From Sanderia malayensis (lineage: Eukaryota; Cnidaria; Scyphozoa; Semaeostomeae; Pelagiidae), in assembly GCA_013076295.1 (NCBI GenBank), contig RQOL01000616.1, positions 1-64,000 on the forward strand: 64,000 nucleotides of DNA, given 5' to 3'. Position 1 is the first letter of the stretch, and every line of letters begins with the position of its first letter. The position numbers and the translations under genes were made by a program. The notes under the pieces are model-generated. The model made no database searches, was not told the origin of the DNA, and worked only from the letters and a program-made list of their open reading frames with translations. Shown here piece by piece: positions 44,479 through 55,965 of this stretch.

Positions 44479-45255
44479 TGTGTATTTTCCAATAGGTGGA
44501 AATTAATTTAGTTTATTATGCAATAAATGCCAGTATGCTTAGGTAAAAAATTCATTGCTAGGCAGTCAAACATTTTCTGATTTCACAGGAGGACAGTTGA
44601 ATGGTATGAGGTAAATGACGTTTCACAAATTGCTTGAGATTAACACTTTTGTGCATACTAACAGTAGCATTCTTGTTCGTTATCCATGGTTCAGGGTACT
44701 TAGATGTCACATGTCGTGCTGCAACAATACGTGAGTACACACTCAGAGTGGCAGTGTGAAGAAAGGCCAGTAAGAGGACGTCCATCTGATTATAAATCAA
44801 CGAGGAATAGAATAACGTACTCGTTGGCATTAGATTGCTTGTAGAAAAATGGTAAAGCTGTACAATTTGACATCAGATGATTCATATATTTTCATTTATT
44901 TTTCCAACTTATACTGTAGATAGCTGCAAATAGCCAATTTGTGCATGGTAGTGAACAAGCAATGAGTATGATAAAAAGCATTATCCCAGTTGCAAATCTT
45001 GATTTGTCTTCTCTGCTTCTCAACTGCTGCCTGCCTGCTGCCAAAGGAAGAAAGGGAAAATGAAGGAGCCTGGAACTAGTGGCCGAGAAGACTTTCGCGG
45101 CAAATACAGTTTCTTCGTCATTCGTCATCGCGTGCATTTAATGCAGGGTAATATTTCTGAAGTAGAGAGAGTTTGGAGAAACTGGACGAATTAAATCTGC
45201 TGTTTACCTAACTAGAAGTATGCATTTGTTGGCAGTGAAGCACAGCAAACGCAGG
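44479..45255 (-). repeat. Left arm of a 0.8-kb inverted repeat with shared coding-like frames
   Basis: This arm is the reverse complement of 51690-52461. Both carry a frame (minus 44558-44830 here, plus 52058-52384 there) with the shared segment AFLHTATLSVYSRIV and then NATVSMHKSVNLKQF. Most differences between copies are single substitutions. A second frame (44892-45137 minus) is intact here but frameshifted in the other arm. I do not recognise the protein; it could be part of a transposon ORF or a duplicated exon. Confidence 0.75.
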
Positions 45256-45259
45256 TATA

Positions 45260-45732
45260 CTGGCTTCCAAAAGTATTGCAACACCTGATAAAAATGGCGT
45301 CTAAAAGTGGCCCGAGGCCTTTGAAGCCGTGAATGGTAAAAGGTCAAGTAAGTTACCTAAACAATTGTTTGTTATATTTTTCAAAATGTTGAAGCATTCT
45401 CTTTTAAATGAGAGAGAATTTGCGTGGCTTTGAGTGAGAGAAATTATAATTATTGACGTTTTAATTATTCTACTTCGATAAATTTTCGCAAACATTTTTT
45501 AAGGGACCTCTTCGCAGTTTTCTATAAATATTATTATAAAACAATATGATATAGTTTAAATTATGTTTTCACTTGAAAGTCTATGAAATTCTGAGTATAT
45601 TTGTGCTAAAGAAATTTGCGATTGAAACCCGTTTGGTAGTTTTATATTATTATGTAAATTTTCTTGCTCAGGCCTCGGGCCACTTTTAGACGCCATTTTT
45701 ATCAAGCGTTGCAATACTTTTGGAAATACTTG
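45260..45732. mobile_element. Tc1/mariner-like MITE
   Basis: The ends, read inward from TA on each side, share TTCCAAAAGTATTGCAAC and continue as an inverted repeat of about 50 bp (AAAATGGCGTCTAAAAGTGG). The left outer bases CTGGC and right outer bases CAAGTA differ, so the ends are not perfect. TA flanks and TTGCAA-AAGTATT-type ends are typical of Tc1/mariner elements. It lies at the outer edge of the 0.8-kb inverted-repeat arm. No transposase. Confidence 0.75.
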
Positions 45733-46276
45733 TACTTGCAAATAAAACAAGTTTGAGACTCCTAGGTGACCGCGAGACTGGATACAACTTCTATTGAGAA
45801 GCCATCTTTAAACAGCTGAGCTGCGAGCTGCGATGCTGAAAGCTGGATAAGAACATGTTCTGTTGTTGATCATCTTGCTGAGAATGAGCACCATGGACGC
45901 CACTTGCTTCTTCATCTTGCATGAAGAACATGGAACAAAGATTTTGAAAGATTAATATGTTTGCTGATACCTCGTCTGGGGCTCCTAATCGTCAATAGTC
46001 TGTCAACAGTTACGTTCTTCTGCAGCATGTTTTGAGTTGTTTCCTTCTGCACTTCTGATGCAGAAGCCAAACATTTGATTCGGTATCAGTTGGTGTTCGA
46101 GCTAAAGCAGTACTAAATATTAAATCCATAGTTCAAGCATAAACGCAGAAACTCATTGCAAATTGATCTTCTCGCGAATGAAACTGTGTCAGATTGGTAA
46201 TGTTAATTCATTTATCGATGTATCTATCTGAAAAGATTAACTCAAATGAGACTGCAACTTGATTCAAACTGAAATA
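45733..46276. other. Possible coding fragments, unassigned
   Basis: On the minus strand at about 45985-46100 a frame encodes ASASEVQKETTQNMLQKN followed by VTVDRLLTIRSPRR before a GT. It could be an exon, perhaps of the gene whose candidate first exon is at 50107-50160, but no clear acceptor was found. Treat as unsupported. Confidence 0.25.
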
Positions 46277-46729
46277 CCGTAAATCCTCGATAAAAGCCCC
46301 ACGTTCGAATAAGCCCCCTCTTCGATTAAGCCACCACCTAAAAAATCATTTTTGCAAATAAGCCCCCTCGAATAAGCCCCCATGGGGTCTTATTCGAGGG
46401 AAGCATAAGTGCAGAACAATATCTTAATTCGAGAAAGCCCCCAGGACAAAAAGCTATACAGTATCACTTCCTTTGACTCGAGACAAAAAAGCAAAAAGAA
46501 ACGCGATTTCGTGATGATAAACAAATTATTGTTAATCTTCACATAGCACTTTGTGAAAAAAGTTTAGCTGATTGAGAAAACTATGACGTCTTTTTTCTGT
46601 AAACCTTTGAGGAAAAAGCAAAACTTTGAATTAAGCCCCCCCTCGAATAAGCCTCCCCTCGAATAAGCACCCACCCAAAAATTCATTTTTGCAAATTAGC
46701 CCCTGGGGGCTAATTCGAGGATTTACCGG
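46277..46729. mobile_element. MITE with CCGTAAATC terminal inverted repeats, copy b
   Basis: It starts CCGTAAATCCTCGATAAAAG after TA and ends CGAGGATTTACCGG before TA. It is collinear and co-oriented with copy a (3881-4328), with shorter C-runs. The AATAAGCCCCC motif is repeated inside. No coding capacity. Confidence 0.75.
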
Positions 46730-46769
46730 TACTGCGAGTATATAAAGGGGAGATTAATGATAGAGTTGC

Positions 46770-49690
46770 CAAACTAAGACACGTTGAAATGAATGAATGA
46801 CGAATTCACTTTTGAAAACCGAGTTTCCTCCTTTCTTCAAGCTACTACAAGAAAAGAATCATGAATGATTTTGAATAATCAAATGCGCATTAAAACGGAA
46901 TGAAAAAATACATGACCAATACAGTCATTAAAATGCCATACCGTGTTGATGTTGTTGCTGTGGGATCATCAACGAATTCATTTTTAGAAACGGCGTTTCC
47001 TCCCTTTTTTATGCTACTGCAGGAAAAACAACGACACCTTGAAATGAATGATTTTAGGTAATATAATGCGCATTAAAACGGAAAGAAAAGTTACATGGGC
47101 AATAACGTTATCAAACTGCGATACCCTGTTGTTGTTGATGCTGTGGGATGATCAACAAAGTCATTTTGGAAACGGCGTTTCCCACTTTTTTCAAGCTACT
47201 ACAGAAGACAAAGATACGTTGAGATTAATGGTTTTAAATAATCAAAGGCGCATTAAAGTGGAATGAAAAAATAAATGAGCAATACAGTCATTAAATTGCC
47301 ATACCGTGTTGTGGTTGTTGCTGTGGGATGATCAACGAATTAATTTTTGGAAACAGCGTTTCCTATTTTCCTCAAACTACTACAAGAATACAAAGACACG
47401 TTAAAGTGAATGATTTAAATAATCGAATGCGCATCAAAGCGGAATGAAATATACACGAGTAATAAAGTCAGCAAACCGCCATAGCGTGTTGTTCTTGTTG
47501 CTGTGGGATGATCAACGAATTCATTTTTGGAAACGACGTTTCCTCGCTTCTTCATGCTACGCAGGAAAAACAACGACACGTTGAAATAAATGATTTTAAA
47601 AAATCAAATGCGCATTAAAACGGAACGAAAAAATACTTGGGAATACAGTAATTAAACTGCCATACCGTGTTGTTGTTGTTCCTGTGTTATGATCGACGAA
47701 TTCATTTTTGGAAAAAGACGTTTCATCCCTTCTTCATGCTACTGCAAGAAAACAAAGACACGTTGAAATGAATGATTTCAAGTAATATAATGCGCATAAA
47801 AGCGGAAAAAAAAATAAATTAGTAATACAGTCATTAAACTGCCTTACCGTGTTGTTGTCGTTGCTGTTGGATGATCAACGAATTCATTTTTGGAAACGTT
47901 GTCTCCTCCTTTCTTAAAGCTACTACAAGAAAACAAAGACATGAGGAAATTATTGATTTTAAATAATCAAATGCACATTGAAACAGAATGAAAAATTACA
48001 TGAGCAGTAGAGTCATCAAACTGCCATACCGTGTTGTTGTTGCTGAGGATGATCAACAAATTCATTTTTGTAAACTAACTTTCCGCCATCTATTATGCTA
48101 CTGCAAGAAAACAAAGACACGTTGAAATGAATGATTTTAATTAATCCAATGCGCATTAAAACGGAACGAAAAAATACATGAGCAATAGAGTCATTAAACT
48201 GTTATACAGTGCTGTTGTTGTTGCAGTGGAATGATCAACGAATTCATTTTTGTAAACTACCTTTCCGCCATCCTTTATGCTACTGCAAAAAAACAAAAAC
48301 ACGTTGAAATGAATGATTTTAATTAATCCAATGCGCATTAAAACGGAATGAACAAATAAATGAGCAAAACAGTCATTAAACTGCCATACCGTGTTGTTGT
48401 TGTTACTGTGGGATGATGAACGAATTCATTTTGGGAAACGACGTTTCTTCCCTTTTTAATGTTACTGCAAGAAAACAAAGAAACGTTGAAAAGAATGATT
48501 TTAATTAATACAATTCGCATTAAAACGTAACGAAACAATACATGAGCAATAAAGCCGTCAAACTGCGATACCGTGTTGTTGTTGTTGCTGTGGGATGAAC
48601 AACAAGCTCTTTTTTGGAAACGGCGTATTCTCCTTTCTTCAAGCTACTACAAGAAAACAAAGACATGTTGAAATGATTGATTTTAAGTAATCAAATGCAC
48701 ATTGGAACGGAATGAAAAGTTACATGAGCAATAGAGTCATCAAACTGGCATACCGTGTTGTTGTCGTAGCAGTGGAATGATCAACGAATTCGTTTTTGTA
48801 AACGACGTTTTCTCCTTTCTTCATGCTACTACAAAAATAAAGAGACACGTTAAAGAGAAATATTTTAAATAAACCAAAGCGGATTAAAGCGGAATGAAAA
48901 ATTACATCAGCAATACAGTCATTAAGTTGGCATACCGTGTTGTTGTTGTTGCTGCAGCATGATCAACGAATTCATTTTTGGAAACGACGTTTCTCGCTTC
49001 TTCATCCTACTGCAAGGAAACAAAGACACGTTGAAAGAAATGATTTAAAGTAATATATTGCGCATTAAAACGGAATGAACAAATAAATGAGCAATACAGT
49101 CAATAAACTGCAATACCGTGTTTATGTTGTTGCTGTGGGATCATCAACGAATTCCTTTTGGAAACGACGTTTCCTCCTTTCTTCATGCTACTGCAAGAAA
49201 AAAAGACACATTCAAATGAATGATTTTCAATAATCAAATGCGCATTAAAAAAAAAACGAAAAAACACCTGAGCAATACAGTCATTGAACTGCCATACCGT
49301 GTTGTTGTTGTAGCTTTGGGATGATCAACGAATTCATTTTGATAACGGGGTTTCCTTCTTTCTTCAGGCTACTACAAGAAAACGAAGACACATTGAAATG
49401 AATTGTTTTCAATATTCAAATGCGCATTAAAAAAAAACGAAAAATACATGAGCAATACAGTCATTAAACTGCCATACCGTGTTGTTATTGTAGCTGTGGG
49501 ATGATCAACGAATTCATTTTTAGAAACGGCGTTCCCTCTCTTTTCATGCTGCTACAAGAATACAAAGACACTTTGAAATAAATGATTTTAAATAATAAAA
49601 TGCGCATTAAAAGGGAACGAAAAATTTCATGAGCAATACAGTCATAAAACTTCCATACCCTGTTTTTGTTGTTGCTGTGTGATGATCAAC
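46770..49690. repeat. Satellite array, about 16 units of about 181 bp
   Basis: The unit contains AATGCGCATTAAAACGGAA, GCCATACCGTGTTGTTG, TGTGGGATGATCAACGAATT, GGAAACGACGTTTCC and GCTACTGCAAGAAAACAAAG. The CCGTGTTG motif recurs near 46940, 47125, 47302, 47482, 47668, 47848 and so on to 49660, giving a mean spacing close to 181 bp. Units differ by several to many substitutions and by a variable TTG run. The array is therefore old or poorly homogenised. Frames inside it are not conserved. Confidence 0.9.
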
Positions 49691-50106
49691 AAATTATAGG
49701 CTTTCAATGATGAGCCTATAAAGACATGGTGATGCCTCCTTTTTGTGTTTTCTGATTAAATAAATCGATATCGAGGCTCGCTCTTTCACGGCAACATATT
49801 GATACAGTTTCAACAATACCATGGCATTAAATGTAAACAAATCAACCTCTCTTGTCAAGAAGTTATTTTAGACCCAAATTTTTAAACACTTATCATTGAA
49901 AACTTTTCCATTCGGAGATGGTTTCGTAGCTATTTGTTCAAATAAAGTGGCTTCTCGTGTGCATTTTACTTAGGCAATTCTAAACAAACTGCATGTTACT
50001 ACCTTCAAAGTCAAATAAAATTGTCTAGAATTTTGAATCGTCGAATGCAAGACTCGGTAGATGAAGATTCACTTGTCGACGTGAAAAACGAAAGAGATTC
50101 ACTCAC
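49691..50106. other. Unannotated sequence between the satellite and a candidate exon
   Basis: This contains a small inverted repeat ATAGGCTTTCAATGATGAGCCTAT near 49696. Otherwise nothing was recognised. If the exon at 50107 is real, this is intron. Confidence 0.4.
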
Positions 50107-50160
50107 CTGTTGAAGACAGCCAGTGTTTTGATTGTTTGAACCGGTCTTTGTTTGAGCCAT
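50107..50160 (-). CDS. Candidate first coding exon of an unidentified gene
   Basis: Eighteen codons, MAQTKTGSNNQNTGCLQQ, start at an ATG in the context ATCATGG and end at CAACAG|GTGAGT, a strong donor (phase 0). Upstream on the minus strand are a CCAAT box, an ACGTCA (CRE-like) site and a region fairly dense in CpG. The next exon was not found with confidence; the satellite array would fall in its first intron. The product is unknown. Confidence 0.4.
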
Positions 50161-50391
50161 GATGAAACTAGTACAGCACAACTCAAATTCAGCGTGTTTC
50201 GCAAGCGAAGAAAAAAGCTACCGCACTCTGTGATTGCTTTCAATGAATAAAAATTCACCAGGGATTTTGATTGGCCCCTCCTTATCTACCGCTGTCAATT
50301 CATTATGATTGTGACGTAATTTTTAATTGGAAAAACTGCACAGCGGTTGTTTCCTTCGTCACATCACAAATGGCAAATAGTATGCCTCATC

Positions 50392-51270
50392 CATAGAGAT
50401 AGGATATAAGATACACTAGAGTGCGCACTCCAATTGACGCATCGATACAAAAGTTGAAGCATTGGCGGCCATCTTGTTGGAGGCTCGCGGACGAAATTTA
50501 CGGTCTGAAGCCTTATAATTCAAATGTAAAATACGTGGATATTATTATTGCTGAAGATCAAATAAATACTCAAATGTTCCTAAAATCATGATCGGTTCAA
50601 CATATTAAAGTTTTGTTGCTTGATCGAGCCTATTACTACTATTTCCAGAAGACCATATTTTGCTGTGGAGTGCTGTATGAAAAGAGTGGCCTTGGCATTT
50701 TGCGATACGAAGTACGGGAGAATTTGTTTGTACGGACGATGCCCAAACGGACTAAATTAGATATCAATCGATAGGAAATGACTTCCTGAGTACGAATCTG
50801 CAATAATATTTGTGGAACAAGCCCGCATTCAAAAGTTATACCCCTTTTTATCGGGGGCCTAAAACCTACAAATTCACAGATCGACAGCAACTAAAGGTGG
50901 GCGCAAGTAAAAATATTGCTAAAATCTTTTAAATACGGGGATCTTTGGTGAAAATTATTGCAGATCGATTGATATCTAATTTACCCTATTTGGGGGCAGT
51001 CGGTAAATTGAAAATCCGTCTTTCTAAAAACAGTAGTAATACATTCGATCCAACAACAAAACTTCAATATGCTGAACCGATTATGATATTATGAAGGTTC
51101 CGATCTTTATTTGAGGTTAAGCAATCGTAATATCCACGTAATTCTTGTTCAAAGTATAGGGGTTCAGACCGTGAAATTCTCAAATGAGCCTCCAACAAGA
51201 TGGCGTCCAAACTGCGTCACCTCCCGGGGCCTGGTTCGCACTCTAGTGTATATTATATCCTATCTCTATG
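50392..51270. mobile_element. TIR element C, copy 2 (879 bp), inverted relative to copy 1
   Basis: The ends CATAGAGATAGGATATA and CTATCTCTATG are flanked by the 8-bp duplication GCCTCATC (50384-50391 and 51271-51278). The interior is the reverse complement of 33720-34624 with modest divergence. It is non-autonomous and lies just upstream of the candidate exon at 50107-50160, on the promoter side. Confidence 0.9.
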
Positions 51271-51278
51271 GCCTCATC

Positions 51279-51689
51279 TCATTGTGCCGGACCGATGGCA
51301 TGTGAGGCACCTTAACACGACACAGTCACGCATATAATTCACGTAATGTTCTATTTGCAGCACATATTTTTACTCCCTGGTCAAACACGTGGCATTGCAT
51401 GTCCTTTTCACAAACCAGATCAGCGAATATAAGTGATGCAGAGTTTCCATGTAATGCATCCAATCATTGCTGCCCACAAAAATGCTCTCAAAATTCACGA
51501 CGACTTCAGTGATGCATTTGAATACTCCAAGGAGTCAGCCCCAAATAAAGATTTGTCATCTTTTGAAAACATCTTGAAATCTCGGCCTAAGGCCTAAATT
51601 CGATGATGCAAGCTTGACAAAAGCGAGATAAACAAGTGTAAAAGTTCGATAACATGATCAGACAATGAACTACCTGACTTTGCCTCATA
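51279..51689. other. No feature recognised
   Basis: AT-rich sequence between TIR element C and the right arm of the 0.8-kb inverted repeat. No motif, repeat or frame is supported. Confidence 0.4.
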
Positions 51690-52461
51690 TCTGCGTTTGT
51701 TGTCCTTCACTGCCAACAAATGCATACTTCTATTTGGTAAACAGCAGATTTAATTCGTCCAGCTTCTCCAAACTCTTTTTACTTCAGAAATATTACCCTG
51801 CATTAAATGCACGCGATGACGAATGACGAAGAAACTGTATTTGCCGCGAAAATCTTCTCGGCCACTAGTTCCAGGCTCCTTCATTTTCCTTTCTTCCTTT
51901 GGCAGCAGGCAGGCAGCAGTTGAGACGCAGAAAAGACAAATCAAGATTTGCAACTGGGATAATGTTTTTTATCATACTCATTGCTTGTTCACTACCATGC
52001 ACAAATTGGATATTTGCAGCTATCTACAGTATAAGTTGGAAAAATAAATAAAAATATATGAAGCACCTGATGTCAAATTGTACAGCTTTTCCATTTTCTA
52101 CAAGCAATCTAATGCCAACGAGTACGTTATTCCATTCCTCGCAGATTTATAATCAAATGGACATCCTCTTACTGGCCTTTCTTCACACTGCCACTCTGAG
52201 TGTGTACTCACGTATTGTTGTAGCACGACATGTGACATCTAAGTACCCTGAACCCTGGATAACGAACAAGAATGCTACTGTTAGTATGCACAAAAGTGTT
52301 AATCTCAAGCAATTTGTGAAACGTCATTTACCTCATACCTTTCAACTGTCCTCCTGTGAAATCAGAAGATGTTTGACTACCTAGCAATGAATTTTCTACC
52401 TAAGCATACTGGCATTTATTGCATAATAAACTAAATTAATTTCCACCTATTGAAAAATACA
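51690..52461 (+). repeat. Right arm of the 0.8-kb inverted repeat
   Basis: Reverse complement of 44479-45255. The plus-strand frame at 52058-52384 is open and nearly identical to its partner (LLAFLHTATLSVYSRIVV region). The upstream frame beginning near 51810 is broken by an indel relative to the left arm. The arm ends 16 bp beyond the stop codon of the minus-strand pseudogene at 52477-54234. Confidence 0.75.
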
Positions 52462-52476
52462 GTTTCATGATTTCTA

Positions 52477-54234
52477 CTAAGTTGACATTGATCTTCTCAC
52501 AAGACCAGCTCTAAAAGCCCATTTATAAATTTCACTATAATACTTACGAATGCATTCCCAGCAACCAAATATTTTTAAATCACACAGATGATACAAATGA
52601 CCTTCGAAACAGTATAACTTATCATGCATTGTGGGATACCATTGATGATATCGAAGAACTGCCTTCTTTACGCAATCTGGGATCCTTACCGCACAGTTTT
52701 TATCATCAATTTGTAAGCATGCCTTGTTCTTCTCGTTTCATGGATATATTCCTAAGGAAAAATACACTCTCATTGCTAATGGAATTCCTTGCTCCTCCGT
52801 TTGTGCGTTGGTCCTCCTTCTCTTAAGCTTAGAGTTGGCATTATTTTTGTTTGCTGTTCGCTTTCTTTTCATCTTTCTCTCCCGTGCATTCTCGTCATCT
52901 ATGTACTTCTTCACAATATTTGTTACTTGCACACATTCTTTGGCTGTCTTAGGGATACGCGGTGTGAACACCGAATCCATGTTGCTGAAGGCAACTAACA
53001 TTCCCTCCTCTTGGCCTGCTAGATACTTCTCTGATACTGATGTTGTTTTGGCTGACTCACAAGTTGGCATTGGAGTTGCTGTGACAGGTCCTGCTGCTAC
53101 TTGTTCATCTGTTACCTTGGAGTTTGCATCGAGCCACGTTACTGTTTGGCAAGAAGGTGTCTCCCTGCCTTTATCTTGTTTATCGTTATTGTCGTCAGGG
53201 ATGACGATGACTTCCTTCAGTTGTCCCTTTGCCAATGCCGGTGCTTCTTTCCTCTTCTTAACTGCTTCAAACGTTGTCCTCGTGGCTCGTAGACAGTGTA
53301 TCTTTTTAATTGGCTTGGTGATGGGTATTGGATCTTCTTTCACCAGCTCTTGCCATAGCACTTTTAATCTTTACTCTCTTCGTGATTATTTGATCGGCTT
53401 TCTAATGGGCTTACTTAATTGTTTAGCCATGGCATGATCAGGGAGCTGGTTTGCCAAAGTCCAGGCTGGCTCAGTCATCGAAGGCAGCTCAAGTTTCTCA
53501 GAAGTAGAGAGCTGCTCGCTACTGTTGTTGAATGGCATGAAACCACCGTCCAATTCATTCTTACTCACTTGAGTTGATGACGGTAGATCTTCAATGATTC
53601 TGCTTACTATCTGAAAGCTTGGCTCAGCTTGTTTGATCTGGTTCACATTCTTTTCGACGCTGGATGAATAACCAAAATCAAGACGCGAATTCGTGTGCAT
53701 GACATTACCGCTATCTTGCTCCAATGGCAATTCAAGAAGACTCTGCACAGCTGCACGGGTTTCATTATCTGACAAATCCGAACCATTGGCACATTCTGCG
53801 TGCCCGGACAATTCTCTCTCTTCTTCTTTCTCGCCTAATTTACTTGATCTGGCATCTTTCGGCGGAGGCGATGGTCTTGTATAGTACTCTAAATCAAAGT
53901 CAAGGATATTTGCTACATGGGAATCTTCTTCTTCGTGATCACCTTCTTTGCACTTTTCCTCGTCATGACAATCTGGCCCCATAGCTTTTGTTTCAGCATT
54001 TGCAATATCCAACTTGGCATCTATCGGCGGAGGCGATGGTCTTGTATAGTACTCTAAATCAAAGTCAAGGATATCTGCTACATAGGAATCTTCTTCTTCA
54101 TATTGCCCTTCATTGTTCTCTTGCTTTTTATCCAAACCAGGCTTGCACAACATGAAGAATCGAACATTTCCCTGCAGTCTGGCCACTATTGAAACAAGTT
54201 TATTAGATGTCCAATTACCTAGTTTAAGAATCAA
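52477..54234 (-). pseudogene. Long single-frame coding remnant with three in-frame stops and a NLS-like tract
   Basis: One minus-strand frame runs 586 codons from 54234 to a TAG at 52477-52479. It is broken only by stops at 53386-53388, 53371-53373 and 52738-52740, with no frameshift. The N-terminal part is acidic and has a tandem duplication of a unit ending ILDFDLEYYTRPSPPP (two copies, about 46 codons apart, nearly identical in DNA). The middle is low-complexity and Lys/Glu/Thr-rich. A bipartite basic tract with RKMKRKRT and LKRRRT follows. The C-terminal 85 codons are Cys- and Trp-rich (YHQWYPTMHDKLYCFEG region). I do not recognise the family. The first codon is probably an exon start after the AG at about 54220. 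It could be an unidentified nuclear protein gene that has decayed, or coding sequence of a transposon. Confidence 0.5.
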
Positions 54235-54312
54235 AGTTTACTTTTTTATATTCTTTATCATTAAGCATTATATAGTTGATAAATACTTTATAATAACTGT
54301 CTGCTTTCGTAG

Positions 54313-54581
54313 ATTTCAAAGCATTGCTGACATTTCGACAGCAACATAGTGTGGCTTTTAACATGTCCGATCTTTACTTCATATGTCGCCTTCAACCTTT
54401 GACATTTGACATCAAGATATGCGAAACTGAGATTGCCAAATGCGCATGGTTACCACTTGATTATCTGCTCCAATCCGAAGACTCAACACCGTTTACAAGG
54501 CGTGTCGCTGCGCTAGCTTTATCAGGTTTGAAAAATGGCTATTGTACCAGAGCGAATGACCACTTGGATTCCACCTTATGA
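54313..54581 (+). pseudogene. NUDT6-like C-terminal exon, displaced upstream of the other exons
   Basis: After an acceptor (TTTCGTAG) a phase-1 exon runs to a TGA at 54579-54581. It encodes about 89 residues with LTFRQQHSVAFNMSDLYFIC and then WLPLDYL. This corresponds to the C-terminal part of the Nudix domain of NUDT6 (the FGF2 antisense-gene product), where an RQQH segment and a SD-Y-ICRL strand are conserved. The exon itself is intact. Its phase fits the donor at 56954 (G|AT gives Asp). It lies 1.4 kb upstream of the exons that should precede it, on the same strand, so this locus cannot make a normal transcript in linear order. Confidence 0.7.
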
Positions 54582-55965
54582 CAAAACATTCAATATTTTT
54601 CATAGACCTTTAAAACCTTAATCTTCTCTTATTCATCACATATGGATCTTGCGTATGTGTTAGCGTGTTCACTGACCCATATATATGAAATAGTTACCCT
54701 AGAATTGAGACCAATCCTATTACTCATGCTATGCATTGTAGTCTTTTTATGCACTGTACGAGCTGTGCCCGAAGGACAGGGATATTAAAAACTTAAAGGA
54801 CCTTTCATTTGGTACTCGTGCTGCATCAGAAGCAGGCAGTCAACATCAGAATATCGATGCGCAAATATAATGTTCTGGGAGAATCTGGTACTGGTTTGTG
54901 GGACTTAAAATTGGCCCACGGCTCTAGCCTCTGACATAAAACTTTGAACACAAGATAAATCATAAATGAAACACATGGTTATGACTGAACATAGCTACTT
55001 TGCATATATGATTAAAAACGCATGCTGATATGAAAAGTAGAAACTTGTAAACCCTTGCAATAAATATTAAAATTGTCACACTTAAAATTCAAGTGGATTA
55101 AAATTTCAAAGCGAGGTTTCACTGCGCCGCTCGCTCGCACTCAAAAAAGTGACCAAAACTTTTAGTAGCCTTTGGCTTTTAAAATTGTTTCCGCCTGCTA
55201 TTCTGGAGTATTCTACCTGGAGACCTGCCTGAATGTTTTAGGTATTACATGCTGAAGACTTTTGTTTTTTAAATTTTCTAGCTGTAGCTTGAACATTCGC
55301 TCATAGGTAGCTCTATCAATCAACGATTTGGTGCTTAGGCCCAACTGGCCTTGAAGAGTGGGCGTGAACCAAGAGAGGAGTCACGCAAGTTCGTCACCGA
55401 AGTCATATCATTTTTAGAAATCATCATATATATTAAATGGCTATGGCAACAAGACGGCCGCTGCAGCGATGTTCTAGCCACATATCGTCCTTGAATGGCT
55501 ACAATTTAGAAAGTCACGGGTCGCTAAACCTTATAACCATGAAAAAATGTCATTGTACCTGTGAGAAGAAAAAGGACCTTTACGCCCACAAACGGAACAT
55601 TTCTTTGCCTTCTTGAGATCAATGTAGTGGAAGTAAGTTTTAAAAACATGGCTCGGTCTGAAAAGAAACACGTGTTTGTGGTTTTATATTAGATCCTGCT
55701 GGCTGGAGTTGTTGCAGAAAATGAAGATGAAGACGAATTTGCTGGAAGTTTATCATGTGAAATATTTTGTCTTTTTTGACTTTTTGCATTTTTTCCTTTC
55801 CTCTAATTCATTTCCTATTCTATTCATACATTGTTCATTCATTCCTGTATTTATTTGTTGATTTGTTAAGTCATCCATTCATTTGCTCATCCATTCATCA
55901 ATCTGAAATCAACAACATTTACTATTCAACTGTTTTTTCATATTATTTTTCTTTCATATTCCTAG
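54582..55965. other. No gene recognised between displaced NUDT6-like exons
   Basis: This contains a short fragment (about 55280-55310) inverted relative to 43957 and 44413. Frames at 55676-55861 and 55767-55965 have no recognisable motif. No NUDT6-like N-terminal exon before 55966 was identified. Confidence 0.4.

Noticed and set aside
47048..48538. Frames inside the satellite (47048-47266, 48156-48338, 48338-48538)
   Set aside because: The frames are not preserved from unit to unit and carry indels. They are by-products of the repeat.
52724..53437. 237-residue plus-strand hydrophobic ORF
   Set aside because: It lies antisense to the Lys/Glu-rich minus-strand frame, and its hydrophobic composition is explained by that. 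The minus frame extends much further and has protein-like features.
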